Assembly: GCF_026385475.1 (NCBI RefSeq)
Contig: NZ_JANIDW010000002.1
Location: 186,001 to 250,000 of the forward strand
Direction: 5' to 3'
Origin: Bombella saccharophila
GTDB lineage: Bacteria; Pseudomonadota; Alphaproteobacteria; Acetobacterales; Acetobacteraceae
DNA length: 64,000 nucleotides
Shown here: piece after piece, positions 17,901 through 26,686 of the stretch
How positions within the stretch are numbered: position 1 is the first letter of the stretch
How the letters are laid out: each line of letters opens with the position of its first letter
The notes under the pieces: model-generated
Database searches by the model: none
What the model saw: the letters and a program-made list of their open reading frames with translations, nothing else
Told to the model about the DNA's origin: nothing
Position numbers and translations under genes: made by a program

Positions 17901-19905
17901 AGCTGACCTGCATATTGTTTCAGATATTTACCTCTCGGATGGGCATTATGGCTCTGACGTGCGTCGTGGGACGTTCGACACGAATGGCCAGAACACCTAT
18001 GTTCAAGGTAACCTGCTTGACCGTGGGCAAGGTGGTATTGAGAAAACAGGCGATGGCACCCTGTATCTGACGGGTCATGACAGTAATTACACGGGTGAGA
18101 CACTCGTTAAGCAGGGTACGCTGGCATTGGCATCTGATTATGGTGTGGAATCTGATGCGAATATTGCTACCTCTTCTGGCCTAACAGTTGCTGATGGGGC
18201 GCGCCTAACTGGGTACACGAAGCAAGATGCGAATGACTACGGTGCTGCACCTGTTACGACTGTAGAGGGTGGCGGTACGATTGAGGCAAACTGGAGCCGT
18301 CCTACAGGGACATTGAATGTTGGTGCATTGAACCATACTGGTACAGCACTGACGATGAATGGCACCGCTGGGCATCAGTCTGTCTTATCCGTTGGTGTTG
18401 GCTCGGCTGCGACAAATAACTACATCAATCTTGATAATGCTACGGAGTATAGCCGCGCGAATGGCGCTATCGATACAACGGGTAAGACTGTAAGTGGTCG
18501 TTATCGGCAGTTGAGCGGTGGGCAGATTCACGTCAATGGTGATGCTGTCCTTAATAGCGCGACGATTAATATCCAAGGCGGCGAGACAGGTCGGGTCTTC
18601 GCAGGGGATGGCTATCGTATCTTGACGGCGACAGGCTCGGTAAGCGCGAATCATGATAACGCGTTGACGGGTGATTTGACGAATGGCTCGCTGTTCGTTG
18701 CGCCTTACCTGGTTTTTGAAAATCAGGCCGTGGATGTACTCTATGACCGGAATGATCGCTCTTTCGAGAGTGTAGGTCAGACACATAATGAGCGTGAGAC
18801 CGGCCACGGGCTGGATGGCTTACCGGGGAGCAGTGACATCGTAAAAGCGATGACGGGCGCGACATCGGGTAAGGAAGCACGCCGGGCGCTGAATAATCTT
18901 TCTGGTGAAATTCATGCGTCTGCACGCACGGCTCTGATCCAAGATAGCTATTTGATTGAGCAAGCTGTGCTGGATAGACTCTCTGATGCTGGCTGCCATG
19001 GTCACGATGGTGATTATGTGTCGTCTCAGGGGCGTTATGACTTCTATACGCGTCGTAAGGAGTCACGTTGCTATAGTGACCACGCTATCATGTGGGGCCA
19101 AGCTTACGGTAGCTTGGGTCATAATGGTGGTGCGGGCAATGCAGATAGACTCCACCATCAGACGGCTGGTTTTGTCATGGGGGCAGATGCTCCGGTGGGT
19201 GACCGCTGGCGCCTTGGTGGCATGATTGCTTATGGCCATTCCATGTTTAACACGAATGGGGCGAGTAACTCTTCTGGGAATAGTAACAATATAAGCTTAG
19301 GTGCTTATGCTGGGTCTCATTGGGGTGGGTTCAATCTACGTTTGGGCGCCTTCTATACATGGAACTTGATGAACATGCGGCGTCATGTTGATGTGTTCGG
19401 CTTTGGCGGACGGCAGACGAGCCATTACCGTAACGGTACGGGTCGTGCCTTTACGGAGCTGAGCTATACGATGCATGCTGGTCAGTTCCAGTTTGAGCCT
19501 TTCCTTGAAGGGGCTTATGTGAACCAGTATGCGGGCCACTTCAATGAGCGTGGAGCGGCGGCTCTTTATAGCCAGTCGAAGAACCGTAGCGTAGGCTTCA
19601 CCAGCTTTGGGTTCCGTACGGCGCGTGACTTCCGGATTGGTGATCTGCGTTTGCATGCTCATGTGATGGCAGCTTATCGGCGTGCTTACGGGTCGCTGCA
19701 TTCTAGCCGTCAGGAGCGTTTCTACGGCAGTGCGAATGATATGGATGTCACAGGTGTGCTGCTCTCCCGTGATGCTGCTGTAACGAAGGCCGGTGTTTCT
19801 GCTAAGGTGACGGACCGTATTGATCTTGACCTGTCCTATATCGGTCAGTACGGCAACCACTCTATTGATAGTGGGGCCACAGGGTCTATTAAGGTTGCCT
19901 TCTAA
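14962..19905 (+). CDS. Large autotransporter adhesin-like protein (type Va secretion)
   Basis: The protein is 1647 residues. A signal peptide ends near residue 28 (TSARA-ADAYD). The passenger is Gly/Thr/Asn-rich with repeated beta-solenoid strands such as GNIVVGNAGTGFLNV and GNIIVGQQGYGNLSI. Two passenger-associated transport repeats are clear: KTGSGTLTLLGNNTYTGVT at about 475 and EKTGDGTLYLTGHDSNYTG at about 1027. The last roughly 270 residues form the outer-membrane barrel, opening near MWGQAYGSLGHNGG and ending in Phe (GSIKVAF), as barrel proteins do. No protease or lipase motif was found, so an adhesin or surface-layer role is likely. It has no operon partner and is followed by two terminators. 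Confidence 0.9.
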   Translation: MRNKLLFTAALFCVEMTPFGRVYTSARAADAYDAAVTGLDDSGITGVYNANGDLAGGADHPTDAVASQILEREKAGLPTGPNGVQSNFFGRGTAYATDQNNNKLPIVTQSAGLIVGLGSNDTATDKMNILPLKAKAEYDGYTLVRGNGSLILQDGGSINSQGVTEVGNRTVDAAHMIVDRGSSLTLNGDASGQTPNAVIGTLIVGNNDPTPDNLGTVESEGNNNLTVQNGGTVSARTVSIANNVGNNGGVIYVTGDGSQLVAGDGGITVNEGKGIVLVDRSGVIESKGVISFGDVHAVSTTGTAQNSNGNTSDNAYDTVQGNLIVGRRGTLIAGDSNVAANNTVVDGSNGNGLIVHQAKLFDYGRVDGITRSYGQNAVVSSSALHPKEAQFSIIDGTLANRTDSGSDGKQADPLHTNMNIGIAGTATFRATNAAVNSSTPLDPISNKQDATGITVAGNISNYKDTSGNSYTGNLNKTGSGTLTLLGNNTYTGVTTVEDGTLQLGGIVGSATPSTPYDQRLAARLLEENTNGSAQSYKGSDAYNNDLQTAYNQAGKIDPSSAITLGKTGTLNLAWATNTLADTPNNPNHSPNSAARENYRVFSNDISGQGQLLRDTTDGVINESADTLDQANSFTHLTGQTNLTHVDGSPDTALLLRKGNLAVDSYAGKTGSVTITGGGNIVVGSDLGGQKDHTNDKAAMLEDNNRLVVQNGGSITSDGDMTIGDKASGAGAVIVSGKDVTGDLPADKITTGATSSITLKNTGKTGNIVVGNAGTGFLNVDERASVTAGGNLTIGNEAGGYGKVVVGDGRYGLPDTGVTSHLDLTGTGTSGNIIVGQQGYGNLSIQKGGEVTAYGVSVGGTPGSSLNVGAYPPGVATDANALDGGQLTIGKGGLTIGNDKQDQTLYAVGVTHGGTINSEGQVHITRDGFLKVGDGDASFESGKKGTLIAGDLDGNPGILSTSTQANAFTLFGNGVIQNRQGADLHIVSDIYLSDGHYGSDVRRGTFDTNGQNTYVQGNLLDRGQGGIEKTGDGTLYLTGHDSNYTGETLVKQGTLALASDYGVESDANIATSSGLTVADGARLTGYTKQDANDYGAAPVTTVEGGGTIEANWSRPTGTLNVGALNHTGTALTMNGTAGHQSVLSVGVGSAATNNYINLDNATEYSRANGAIDTTGKTVSGRYRQLSGGQIHVNGDAVLNSATINIQGGETGRVFAGDGYRILTATGSVSANHDNALTGDLTNGSLFVAPYLVFENQAVDVLYDRNDRSFESVGQTHNERETGHGLDGLPGSSDIVKAMTGATSGKEARRALNNLSGEIHASARTALIQDSYLIEQAVLDRLSDAGCHGHDGDYVSSQGRYDFYTRRKESRCYSDHAIMWGQAYGSLGHNGGAGNADRLHHQTAGFVMGADAPVGDRWRLGGMIAYGHSMFNTNGASNSSGNSNNISLGAYAGSHWGGFNLRLGAFYTWNLMNMRRHVDVFGFGGRQTSHYRNGTGRAFTELSYTMHAGQFQFEPFLEGAYVNQYAGHFNERGAAALYSQSKNRSVGFTSFGFRTARDFRIGDLRLHAHVMAAYRRAYGSLHSSRQERFYGSANDMDVTGVLLSRDAAVTKAGVSAKVTDRIDLDLSYIGQYGNHSIDSGATGSIKVAF

Positions 19906-19909
19906 TGAG

Positions 19910-19942
19910 AAAGCCCCCGGGGTTTATCCGGGGGCGCTTTTA
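19910..19942 (+). terminator. Terminator of the autotransporter gene
   Basis: AAAGC-CCCCGG, loop GGTTTAT, then CCGGGG-GCGCTTTT, beginning five bases after the stop codon. The stem is strong and GC-rich with a short T-run. Confidence 0.75.
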
Positions 19943-19962
19943 GAAAGCTTTTATGTAAAAGG

Positions 19963-19993
19963 ACGGATCACCATCTCGGTGATCCGTTTTTTT
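19963..19993 (+). terminator. Second terminator hairpin
   Basis: A perfect 10-bp stem, ACGGATCACC / GGTGATCCGT, with loop ATCTC, is followed by seven Ts on the plus strand. On the minus strand a weaker T-run (TTTT) follows, so it may also end the LysE-type gene transcript. Confidence 0.82.
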
Positions 19994-19999
19994 ATGTCT

Positions 20000-20632
20000 T
20001 TATGGATTGGGTAAAGCGGCGTGGTAGATAAGTGTACCCGCTAAAGTCAGCATGATGAGAGCTGTTAACCCGTCTAATATGCGCCATGAAAGAGGGTTGC
20101 TGAAGATAGGTTTCAGTATGGCGGCACCATAGCCAAGTAGGGGAAACCAAACGAAACTTGCCATTATGGCTCCTAGCCCAAAATAAGGACGACTGGCCTC
20201 TGGTTGGGTTAAGCTGACAGAGCCCATAAGGAGTACTGTATCTAAGTATAAATGGGGGTTGAGCAGCGTAAAGCCGCAGGTCATCATCATAACCTTTTTA
20301 AGGCTTTGGGGCGGTTGGTCCTCTAGGGTAAGGTGGTTGTGGCTTATCATATGGCGTAGGGCTTGTAGCCCCTGCCAGAGCAGAAAAGCAGCGCCTCCGT
20401 AGGTCAGAGCTGTTGTAAGATACGGGACGGTTTGCACAACATGTCCAACCCCTAGGACAGAAAGGGTAATCATCACCGCATCCACCCCAGCACAGAGCAG
20501 GATGATAGGCAGGACATGCTCTCGTTTTAGGCCCTGCCGTAGGATGAAAACATTTTGGGCGCCGATGGCGATGATAGCCGAAGCTCCCAAACAAAAACCA
20601 GTGAAGACGGGTGTGAAGATTGTATGCATCAT
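20000..20632 (-). CDS. LysE/ArgO-family amino-acid exporter
   Basis: The protein has about 210 residues and six hydrophobic segments. The first carries the family signature GASAIIAIGAQNVFILRQGLKREH, written here as its core AIGAQNVFILRQG, and a later LLNPHLYLDTVLLMG matches the conserved Asn-Pro motif. The family exports basic amino acids such as arginine or lysine. The start is uncertain: ATG 20632 gives a normal N-terminus, while ATG 20689 would add 19 unusual residues; neither has a good RBS. It lies downstream of the halogenase-like gene on the same strand and may be co-transcribed with the pigment operon without being part of the pathway. Confidence 0.82.
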   Translation of the reverse strand: MMHTIFTPVFTGFCLGASAIIAIGAQNVFILRQGLKREHVLPIILLCAGVDAVMITLSVLGVGHVVQTVPYLTTALTYGGAAFLLWQGLQALRHMISHNHLTLEDQPPQSLKKVMMMTCGFTLLNPHLYLDTVLLMGSVSLTQPEASRPYFGLGAIMASFVWFPLLGYGAAILKPIFSNPLSWRILDGLTALIMLTLAGTLIYHAALPNP

Positions 20633-20694
20633 TAAAGGGAGTGGTTGGTGGTGGAGCCGTGCATAGTTATTTATGCAGGGCGTAAACATTTTTA

Positions 20695-21957
20695 TTAAAG
20701 TCCAGATGAGTGTTTAAAGCGTTTTGCAAGCCCGAAGATTACTGTAAAAGCGCGGAAGGGAAGCATAACCCGCCATGAAGGGGCAAAATTTCCCGCTAAG
20801 AGGGCAATGATAGCATCGCGCATTCTAAGAGGTTTGTTTTTAGGGCGCATGAAGAAATAGCGTAACAGCGGGTCATTGATGCGATAGACGAGCCAGCTAA
20901 TTAGTTGCATTTCTTGGCGTGTTTGACGCTCAGCCTTACGGGCGGCTTTGCGGCCCCATTGGGGGCTAAGTAACCATTGGGAGGCAACATGAGCCCCACG
21001 GAGGGCCCCTTTCATGGCTAGCATGACGCCGGAGGAAAAGACGGGGTCCAAAAAGCCGAACGCATCTCCAATGATGAAATAACGCTCCCCCCATGCTTTG
21101 TCGCCTTTATAGGAATAATTGCCCGTGGTGGAGAGGGGGGCGAGGGCTTCGGCTTTGGCCATACGGGCTTGTACGCTAGGGCTTGCTTGCACATGCTTCC
21201 AGAAGAGTGCGTCGAGAGAGCCACCATGATGTTTAAAGCTTTCATGGTCGCCTACAAAACCAACACTCATGACATTATCTGGCAGGGGGATCATCCAAAA
21301 CCAACCGCCCTGGACAAGATGGACGGAGATATAGCCCTCCATCCCTTCGCCTTCAGCGCGTGGGACATTGCGGAAATGGCTGAAGATTGCCGCTTTATTA
21401 TTGCGAAGGTCGCTATATTTCTGCCCATGTTGGCGGAGCATGAGCGTATCTCTCCCAGAGGCATCAAGGAGAAAACGAGGGGCAAAGAGGCGCATCTCGC
21501 CCGTTTCCGTTCTGGCTTCGATTAAAAGGGTTGCGGTGGGTGTGAAAGTTACTTTTGTAACGCGTGTTTTCTCTAGCGTTGTGGCCCCAGCTTTTGCGGC
21601 ATGGCGGAAGAGTATTTCATCAAATTCAGCCCGTCGAACCTGGAAGGCATGGTCCGCTTGTGCATCAATGGCGTAACGAAAGGGGAAGGACATGCGCCCC
21701 TCTCCTGTGTCGGTAACAAATTCTGCACCAGGTTTGTACACGCCTATAGCGGCAACATCGTCCAAGACGCCCAGCTCTTTTAGAATGGGTATATTGCAGG
21801 CGAGCAAGGATTCCCCGATGTGAAAGCGGGGATGCTGCTCTTTTTCTATTATAACGACATCAAGTCCTTGTCGTGCCAAGGTGATTGCCGCTGTGCTGCC
21901 TGCTGGCCCACCGCCGATAATGAGCACATCACAAGGGAGGGGAGAGTTGTTGGTCAT
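20695..21957 (-). CDS. Flavin-dependent halogenase-like FAD monooxygenase of the polyene locus
   Basis: The 420-residue protein has an N-terminal FAD motif GGGPAG (15-20) and the family segment RFHIGESLL (44-52). The WxWxIP signature that marks flavin-dependent halogenases is present as WFWMIP in GGWFWMIPLPD. Lys75 in VYKPGAEF sits where halogenases carry the lysine that forms the halogenating species. DAFGFLDPVFSSG is the second FAD contact. Related proteins occur in xanthomonadin and flexirubin clusters. It may halogenate the aryl head or polyene, or act as a non-halogenating oxygenase or reductase, which also occurs in this family. It is the last biosynthetic gene of the minus-strand operon, 5 bp after the dehydratase. 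Confidence 0.8.
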   Translation of the reverse strand: MTNNSPLPCDVLIIGGGPAGSTAAITLARQGLDVVIIEKEQHPRFHIGESLLACNIPILKELGVLDDVAAIGVYKPGAEFVTDTGEGRMSFPFRYAIDAQADHAFQVRRAEFDEILFRHAAKAGATTLEKTRVTKVTFTPTATLLIEARTETGEMRLFAPRFLLDASGRDTLMLRQHGQKYSDLRNNKAAIFSHFRNVPRAEGEGMEGYISVHLVQGGWFWMIPLPDNVMSVGFVGDHESFKHHGGSLDALFWKHVQASPSVQARMAKAEALAPLSTTGNYSYKGDKAWGERYFIIGDAFGFLDPVFSSGVMLAMKGALRGAHVASQWLLSPQWGRKAARKAERQTRQEMQLISWLVYRINDPLLRYFFMRPKNKPLRMRDAIIALLAGNFAPSWRVMLPFRAFTVIFGLAKRFKHSSGL

Positions 21958-21962
21958 AACAG

Positions 21963-22388
21963 TTATCCAGTTGGTAACATGACAGTCCCCGTCCCGCTCA
22001 GCAGGAGCGTGGCAGAAGGGCTCAAGAGGGAGAAATCATAAATCATGCCATTATGGCTCTGATGTTTCTGCGTGACGGTAATGGTCAGCCTATCCCAATG
22101 GGGGATATCCAGCTTATCGCAATGGATGTGAACATCACGCACGCTTGTTAGCCAGCCTTGGCGGGCTTCATGGGCGGTTAGTGCTCCATGAAGGGCCGCT
22201 GCTTGCATGGCTATCTCTACCCCTGTGATGGGTGGGAGATGGTCTGCGATACGGTAAGGATTCGCGGGGTCATTATGGCATAATATCTGGGCTGTTAGCT
22301 GTGTTGCATCCCAGTGGGTGGCACGGTCTAACAAACAGCTTACCCCTTGGTGAGGAATAAGGGTGAGTATGTCATCACGAGTTAGCAT
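21963..22388 (-). CDS. 3-hydroxyacyl-ACP dehydratase, ApeP-like hotdog protein
   Basis: This is a 141-residue single hotdog domain. LTLIPHQGVSCLLDRATHWD at the N-terminus matches the FabZ/ApeP start (HRxPMLLLD-like), and GVEIAMQAAALHGAL carries the central helix. In aryl-polyene systems ApeP pairs with ApeI as a heteromeric dehydratase; here the likely ApeI counterpart is fused to the AMP-ligase. It would remove water from 3-hydroxyacyl intermediates to build the conjugated chain. Its start overlaps the upstream gene by 14 bp. Confidence 0.8.
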   Translation of the reverse strand: MLTRDDILTLIPHQGVSCLLDRATHWDATQLTAQILCHNDPANPYRIADHLPPITGVEIAMQAAALHGALTAHEARQGWLTSVRDVHIHCDKLDIPHWDRLTITVTQKHQSHNGMIYDFSLLSPSATLLLSGTGTVMLPTG

Positions 22389-23172
22389 GAGCGAGGGCGA
22401 GTCTAAGATGGTTCGCCCCGTAAGGCAAGGTGAGCGTGCAGTCCCGTTTATGGGCTATGGCATAGAGTAGCGGGAGAACATGCCCTGCTGGGTTATGACG
22501 TAGAATGTTCATCATCACGTCTGGGAGAGGCGGTGGCGGAGTGGCCTCACCTTTTCCCTCTTGGAAGGATAATGTGAGCGATAGGGCTCCGTTTGCACCA
22601 GGTGTGAGGATGAACGCACAACTAAATGCGTGGTCTGTGCGGCGTGCTGTGCCTAAAGAGCCGGGGACGGGCGCATCATAAATGCAGAATAGAACGGGGC
22701 GCTGCTCTATATGTGCTTCAATAGCGGCTTTGAGGAGTGCGGCGGGGAGGGTTTCATCATGAAGGCCGAGTGAAACAGCTGGCTGGTGGCTGTGATGGCC
22801 GATCATCCAATAACCTGCTGGTGCATTATGGACGGAATTATGAAAGAGCGAGGGAGATACCGCCCCTCCCGGTGTGGTGAGGGATTCTAAAATCCGGTTG
22901 ATGATAAAGCCATCCCCATTAGAGCTTGCAAAAATAACGGGGAGGTCCTCCGGCTTATAGGGGGTTTGTTGGCAGGCTTCTTCAGCGCAGCGCAGAGCAA
23001 GACGGATAATCTGGCTTGCTCGGCGTTGTTCATTCATCGGGAGGCTCGTAGGAGCGGGAAGTTTTAGCGATTCAGCACATAAAGAGGCTTCACCACGAAG
23101 GATGTTTTGTACGGTTGGCCAACCATGCAGCCCCTCTCCCCAACAGCCAATGGCTTCGATTGTGACGATCAT
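22375..23172 (-). CDS. Ketosynthase-like chain-length-factor partner (ApeC-like)
   Basis: The 265-residue protein resembles the truncated thiolase-fold proteins (beta-ketoacyl synthase N-terminal-like) seen in aryl-polyene clusters: VIFASSNGDGFIINRILE and SPSLFHNSVHNAPAGYW match the family. The active-site Cys of real ketosynthases is absent; the position reads HNAPAGYW. Known ApeC proteins pair with the ApeO ketosynthase as a non-catalytic partner that sets chain length. The start overlaps the ketosynthase stop by 4 bp, which suits an obligate heterodimer. Confidence 0.8.
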   Translation of the reverse strand: MIVTIEAIGCWGEGLHGWPTVQNILRGEASLCAESLKLPAPTSLPMNEQRRASQIIRLALRCAEEACQQTPYKPEDLPVIFASSNGDGFIINRILESLTTPGGAVSPSLFHNSVHNAPAGYWMIGHHSHQPAVSLGLHDETLPAALLKAAIEAHIEQRPVLFCIYDAPVPGSLGTARRTDHAFSCAFILTPGANGALSLTLSFQEGKGEATPPPPLPDVMMNILRHNPAGHVLPLLYAIAHKRDCTLTLPYGANHLRLALAHANS

Positions 23173-24374
23173 GCAAACCTCCCTAGAATGAGGCTGCTAT
23201 TAGTCCCGCCAAAGCCAAAGGCATTATTCATTACATAATCAGAGCGGCTATGACGGGCGGTAAGGAGAATATCGCTGCGAAAGGTAGGGTCAGTTGTGTG
23301 GCTATTCATGCAAGGGGGGAGGTGATGAGTATTGAGTACGATAGCGCAGATCATCGTCTCTAAAATACCAGAAGCTCCTAGCGTATGGCCTGACCATCCT
23401 TTGGTAGAAGAGCATGGCACGCGAGACCCAAAGAGTGTGTAAATCGCACTATCCTCCATTTTATCATTTGCGCGGGTGCCGGTACCATGCATGTTGATAT
23501 AGCCAATCGCCTTGGCGGGGAGGTGTGCGTGTTCTAATGCGCGTTGCATAGCGCGTATGGCCCCTGCCCCAGTGGGATCGGGAGAGGACATATGGTAGCC
23601 ATCACTACTCGCCCCATAGCCGACAAGCCGCGCTCTATAACTTGATGTTTCGAGGGGAAGAGGGCGGGCGTTAGCACGCTCTAATAAAGCAAAACCGGCG
23701 GCCTCCCCAATGGAAATGCCATCACGCTCGGCATCACATGGGCGAGCAGGGTGAGGGGAGATGAGCTCTAGTGAAGTAAAACCTTGGAGGGTCATCCGGC
23801 ATAGGCTATCGGCCCCGCCAACAATAGCGGCATCACATACGCCGCTCGTAATAAGATGAGCGGCATCTATAAAAGCCCGTGTGGAGGAGGCGCAAGCGTT
23901 GGAAATGGTCAGCAAAGGCCCACTAACACCGAGTCGTGCAGCGACATAACGGGGGAGGGAAGAGAGGTCTTGCGTGTTGGTGTAATGAAAGCTCTTCGGT
24001 AGCGTCGGGTCACCGGGCGTACGGGCTGCGTATGCCTCTTCTGCACTGAGAATACCGGATGTGCTTGTACCCATAATGACCGCAATGCGATGAGGGCCAT
24101 AATGCGCAGATGCGGTTTTTACAGTTTCTATGAAGCCATCTGTCATTAAGGCCATATCGGCCAGTCGGTTATTCCGGCAGTCAAATTGTGCGAGATGAGG
24201 GGAGATGATATGCTCCTCCACCCCGGCGACTCGGCCTATATAACCATGCCCTGTTGGTTGAAACTGGTCAGGTTGGAGGGTGTGTTGCTTATTTTGTAAA
24301 CAACGCTGCGTTGCCTCTATGCCGCGCCCCATAGCACTAATAGCGGTCCCTGCGGTGATGATAAGCTCTGTCAT
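23169..24374 (-). CDS. 3-oxoacyl-ACP synthase (KAS II-type, ApeO-like)
   Basis: The 401-residue enzyme has the complete Cys-His-His set: Cys161 in ISNACASST, His296 in INMHGTGTRAND and His330 in KGWSGHTLGASG, with Lys325 before it. It performs the decarboxylative condensations that lengthen the polyene. It is the only catalytically intact ketosynthase seen in the locus; canonical aryl-polyene clusters carry a second one (ApeR). It overlaps both neighbours by 4 bp. Confidence 0.85.
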   Translation of the reverse strand: MTELIITAGTAISAMGRGIEATQRCLQNKQHTLQPDQFQPTGHGYIGRVAGVEEHIISPHLAQFDCRNNRLADMALMTDGFIETVKTASAHYGPHRIAVIMGTSTSGILSAEEAYAARTPGDPTLPKSFHYTNTQDLSSLPRYVAARLGVSGPLLTISNACASSTRAFIDAAHLITSGVCDAAIVGGADSLCRMTLQGFTSLELISPHPARPCDAERDGISIGEAAGFALLERANARPLPLETSSYRARLVGYGASSDGYHMSSPDPTGAGAIRAMQRALEHAHLPAKAIGYINMHGTGTRANDKMEDSAIYTLFGSRVPCSSTKGWSGHTLGASGILETMICAIVLNTHHLPPCMNSHTTDPTFRSDILLTARHSRSDYVMNNAFGFGGTNSSLILGRFA

Positions 24375-26686
24375 AGCTTCGCTCTCATTGATGCTTTGGG
24401 AGGCATGGCCCCCATAAGGAGGAAGCTAAAGATCAACGCCAATAAGGCCCCGCAGGAGATGGTGAGGCCAATTTCTCGCAAGAGGGGCGTTTGGCAGCTG
24501 GCGAGGATAGCAAAGGAAGAAACAGTCATCAGGTTACAGGTCAAGAGTGTGCGTAGGGTACGGGTGCGTTCGGCATCATCTAATTGAGGTCGTCCAAAAA
24601 AGAGAGCGTAATCTATGTTTACACCTAGCACAAAGGCGAGGGCGACAATATGGATGATTGAAAAAACAGGGTTATGAAGGCGCAATAAGGCTAATGTACT
24701 TAGGCCGGTGAGCGTTAAGGTGAGGGCCACACGGCCAACGCGCCCTGGGCTTTTAAGGCAGAAAAAGAGGGTTATGAGGGCAAAACCTATCCCGATGATG
24801 AGCCATAAGGCCGCTTGTTGAACATAAGGGTGAAGCAGGTCGCCTACGGCTGTCCTCATATTCACCAGCAATATTGTAGGGTCGTGCTGAGCATCACGAC
24901 GCAACCATTCGGCTGCTTCTGGCGTGCGGGGGATAAGCAGGCCGTACCAACTGCCATGACGGGGAAAGAGTAGGAGTGCAAGGCGATAAGCGAGCGTGGT
25001 GTTAGTGAGGTCTTCTATTCCTAGGGATGGTTGTTGTTGTGCGGAGGCAACGTCCCGGGGGATAGTGGCGAAGGCATCAGCTGAGAAGGGAGAGCCTTGT
25101 AACGCTGTATGTAGATTAGCTGTGATAAGTTTTTCTGGCGGGAGGCTCTCCACCCTGTGTTGCTGGCGGGCTTTGCTGGGGAGTAGTAACGCAGCAGCTT
25201 CTATATCATGTGAGGGGGGGAGACGCTCTAGAATGGCTTCTTCCCGCTGAAGGACAGTTTCACTATCAGCGGCGTGGATAACACCTAACAGGCCTGCTTG
25301 GGGGGCTCCAAGTTGTTGACGGAGTTGGCGGTCCGTTTCGAGCATGGAAGGGGGTATGGGGTTGAGGATTTGGCCTTGGCGTTCGATTTGAAAAGGATGA
25401 AGCCAGAGGAGGGCCAAAGCTAAGGGGGCAGCAAGAAGGCAGAGCATACGATAATGCCGTAATTTTTCCCAGCGTAAGAGCGAGCGGGAAATGCCTTGAT
25501 GATAGGCTGCTAAGTCGGCCTGGGTGATGAGATGGGGCAGCACCCAGATGGTCAAGCATGCGGCGGTGAGGATGCCGATGGCTGAGAACAAACCGAGTTG
25601 CATAAGCCCCGGCAAGCCGCAGAAGATCATACTTAATAGGCCGATGATGGCTGTCAGAGCGGCTAATTTCAGGCTTGTACCGATACGGCCTAAGACAATG
25701 GGGATGGCCTCGCCTTTATCACGATGGCCGAGGAGGAGAACGGGATAATCTAACGAAACCCCCAGCATAGTCATGCCAAACCCTAGGGCAATGCCATGTA
25801 CCCAGCCAAAGAGGAGGTGTAGCCCGAGCATAGCGAGCGAGAGAGACAGCAAAAACGGCACACCAATGGCGGCTAGGACCCAAAGGGAGCGAAACCGCCA
25901 ATATAGGATTATAATAACGAGTGAGAGAGAGAGTAGGGCCAGGCGGTCCATATCATGCCGCAGGGATTGTGCGGCAAAAAAAGAGAAAGCTGGTGTGCCT
26001 GTAAGGGTGAGCGTGTAGCCTTTATGCCCGTCTACACTTTGGGCAAAGGCTTGCATAATGGTGTGATGAAGTTGCGTGAGCTGGGCGGTATCAAGGCTGG
26101 GATGGCGGAGATGGAGCAGCATCAATGTGGCGTGATGGTCCGTTGTGAGCCATAAACCATCTTTGCTCTGAGGTGGGTTTACTTCATTGAGACTTGCCAA
26201 GTAATCCCCATAAGCCCCTGTAGGGTCATGTAGGCCGACATCTTCCACCACGGGGGCTGCCATAGATTGTAGGAGGTCGTAAAGCTGGTTTAGGTCGGCT
26301 CTGAGAGCCGTTGGGGTGAAGAGGCGGGTATGGTCATGAGGGGCAAGACCATAACGATGAGCAAAAAGAAGGGGCTGGTCCTTTTGCCATGAGAGGGCGG
26401 TCGGGCCATCAAGAATAAGGTTGAACTGCCCTCCCGCGACTAAAGCGTCATGAAAGCGATGACCTATGTTGAGGAGAGTGGCTTCATCATCGCCTTTGAT
26501 AGAGGCGAGCATAAGGGATTGCGTCGTCCCGTTATTAAGCTCGTCAAGCAGGAACTGAGATGTATCGTCATGGGGCCGGGGGAGGAAGGCCCGCATATCC
26601 ATGCGTAAAGGGATGCAGGAGAATGTACCTATGGCTACGGCGATGGCGCAAAAAACTGCGAGTAGGAGGGGGAGGCGGCGTCTCAT
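24371..26686 (-). CDS. MMPL/RND-family exporter of the polyene locus (ApeM-like)
   Basis: The 771-residue membrane protein has two repeats, each with one helix, a large periplasmic loop and a block of five or more helices, the usual MMPL layout with about 12 helices. LGFGMTMLGVSLDYPVLLLGHR and AFVLGVNIDYALFFGR are the paired conserved Asp-Tyr helices (SLDY, NIDY) that relay protons. It probably moves the finished polyene lipid across or out of the inner membrane. Its start overlaps the LolA-like gene by 4 bp, matching a hand-over from exporter to periplasmic carrier. Confidence 0.85.
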   Translation of the reverse strand: MRRRLPLLLAVFCAIAVAIGTFSCIPLRMDMRAFLPRPHDDTSQFLLDELNNGTTQSLMLASIKGDDEATLLNIGHRFHDALVAGGQFNLILDGPTALSWQKDQPLLFAHRYGLAPHDHTRLFTPTALRADLNQLYDLLQSMAAPVVEDVGLHDPTGAYGDYLASLNEVNPPQSKDGLWLTTDHHATLMLLHLRHPSLDTAQLTQLHHTIMQAFAQSVDGHKGYTLTLTGTPAFSFFAAQSLRHDMDRLALLSLSLVIIILYWRFRSLWVLAAIGVPFLLSLSLAMLGLHLLFGWVHGIALGFGMTMLGVSLDYPVLLLGHRDKGEAIPIVLGRIGTSLKLAALTAIIGLLSMIFCGLPGLMQLGLFSAIGILTAACLTIWVLPHLITQADLAAYHQGISRSLLRWEKLRHYRMLCLLAAPLALALLWLHPFQIERQGQILNPIPPSMLETDRQLRQQLGAPQAGLLGVIHAADSETVLQREEAILERLPPSHDIEAAALLLPSKARQQHRVESLPPEKLITANLHTALQGSPFSADAFATIPRDVASAQQQPSLGIEDLTNTTLAYRLALLLFPRHGSWYGLLIPRTPEAAEWLRRDAQHDPTILLVNMRTAVGDLLHPYVQQAALWLIIGIGFALITLFFCLKSPGRVGRVALTLTLTGLSTLALLRLHNPVFSIIHIVALAFVLGVNIDYALFFGRPQLDDAERTRTLRTLLTCNLMTVSSFAILASCQTPLLREIGLTISCGALLALIFSFLLMGAMPPKASMRAKL

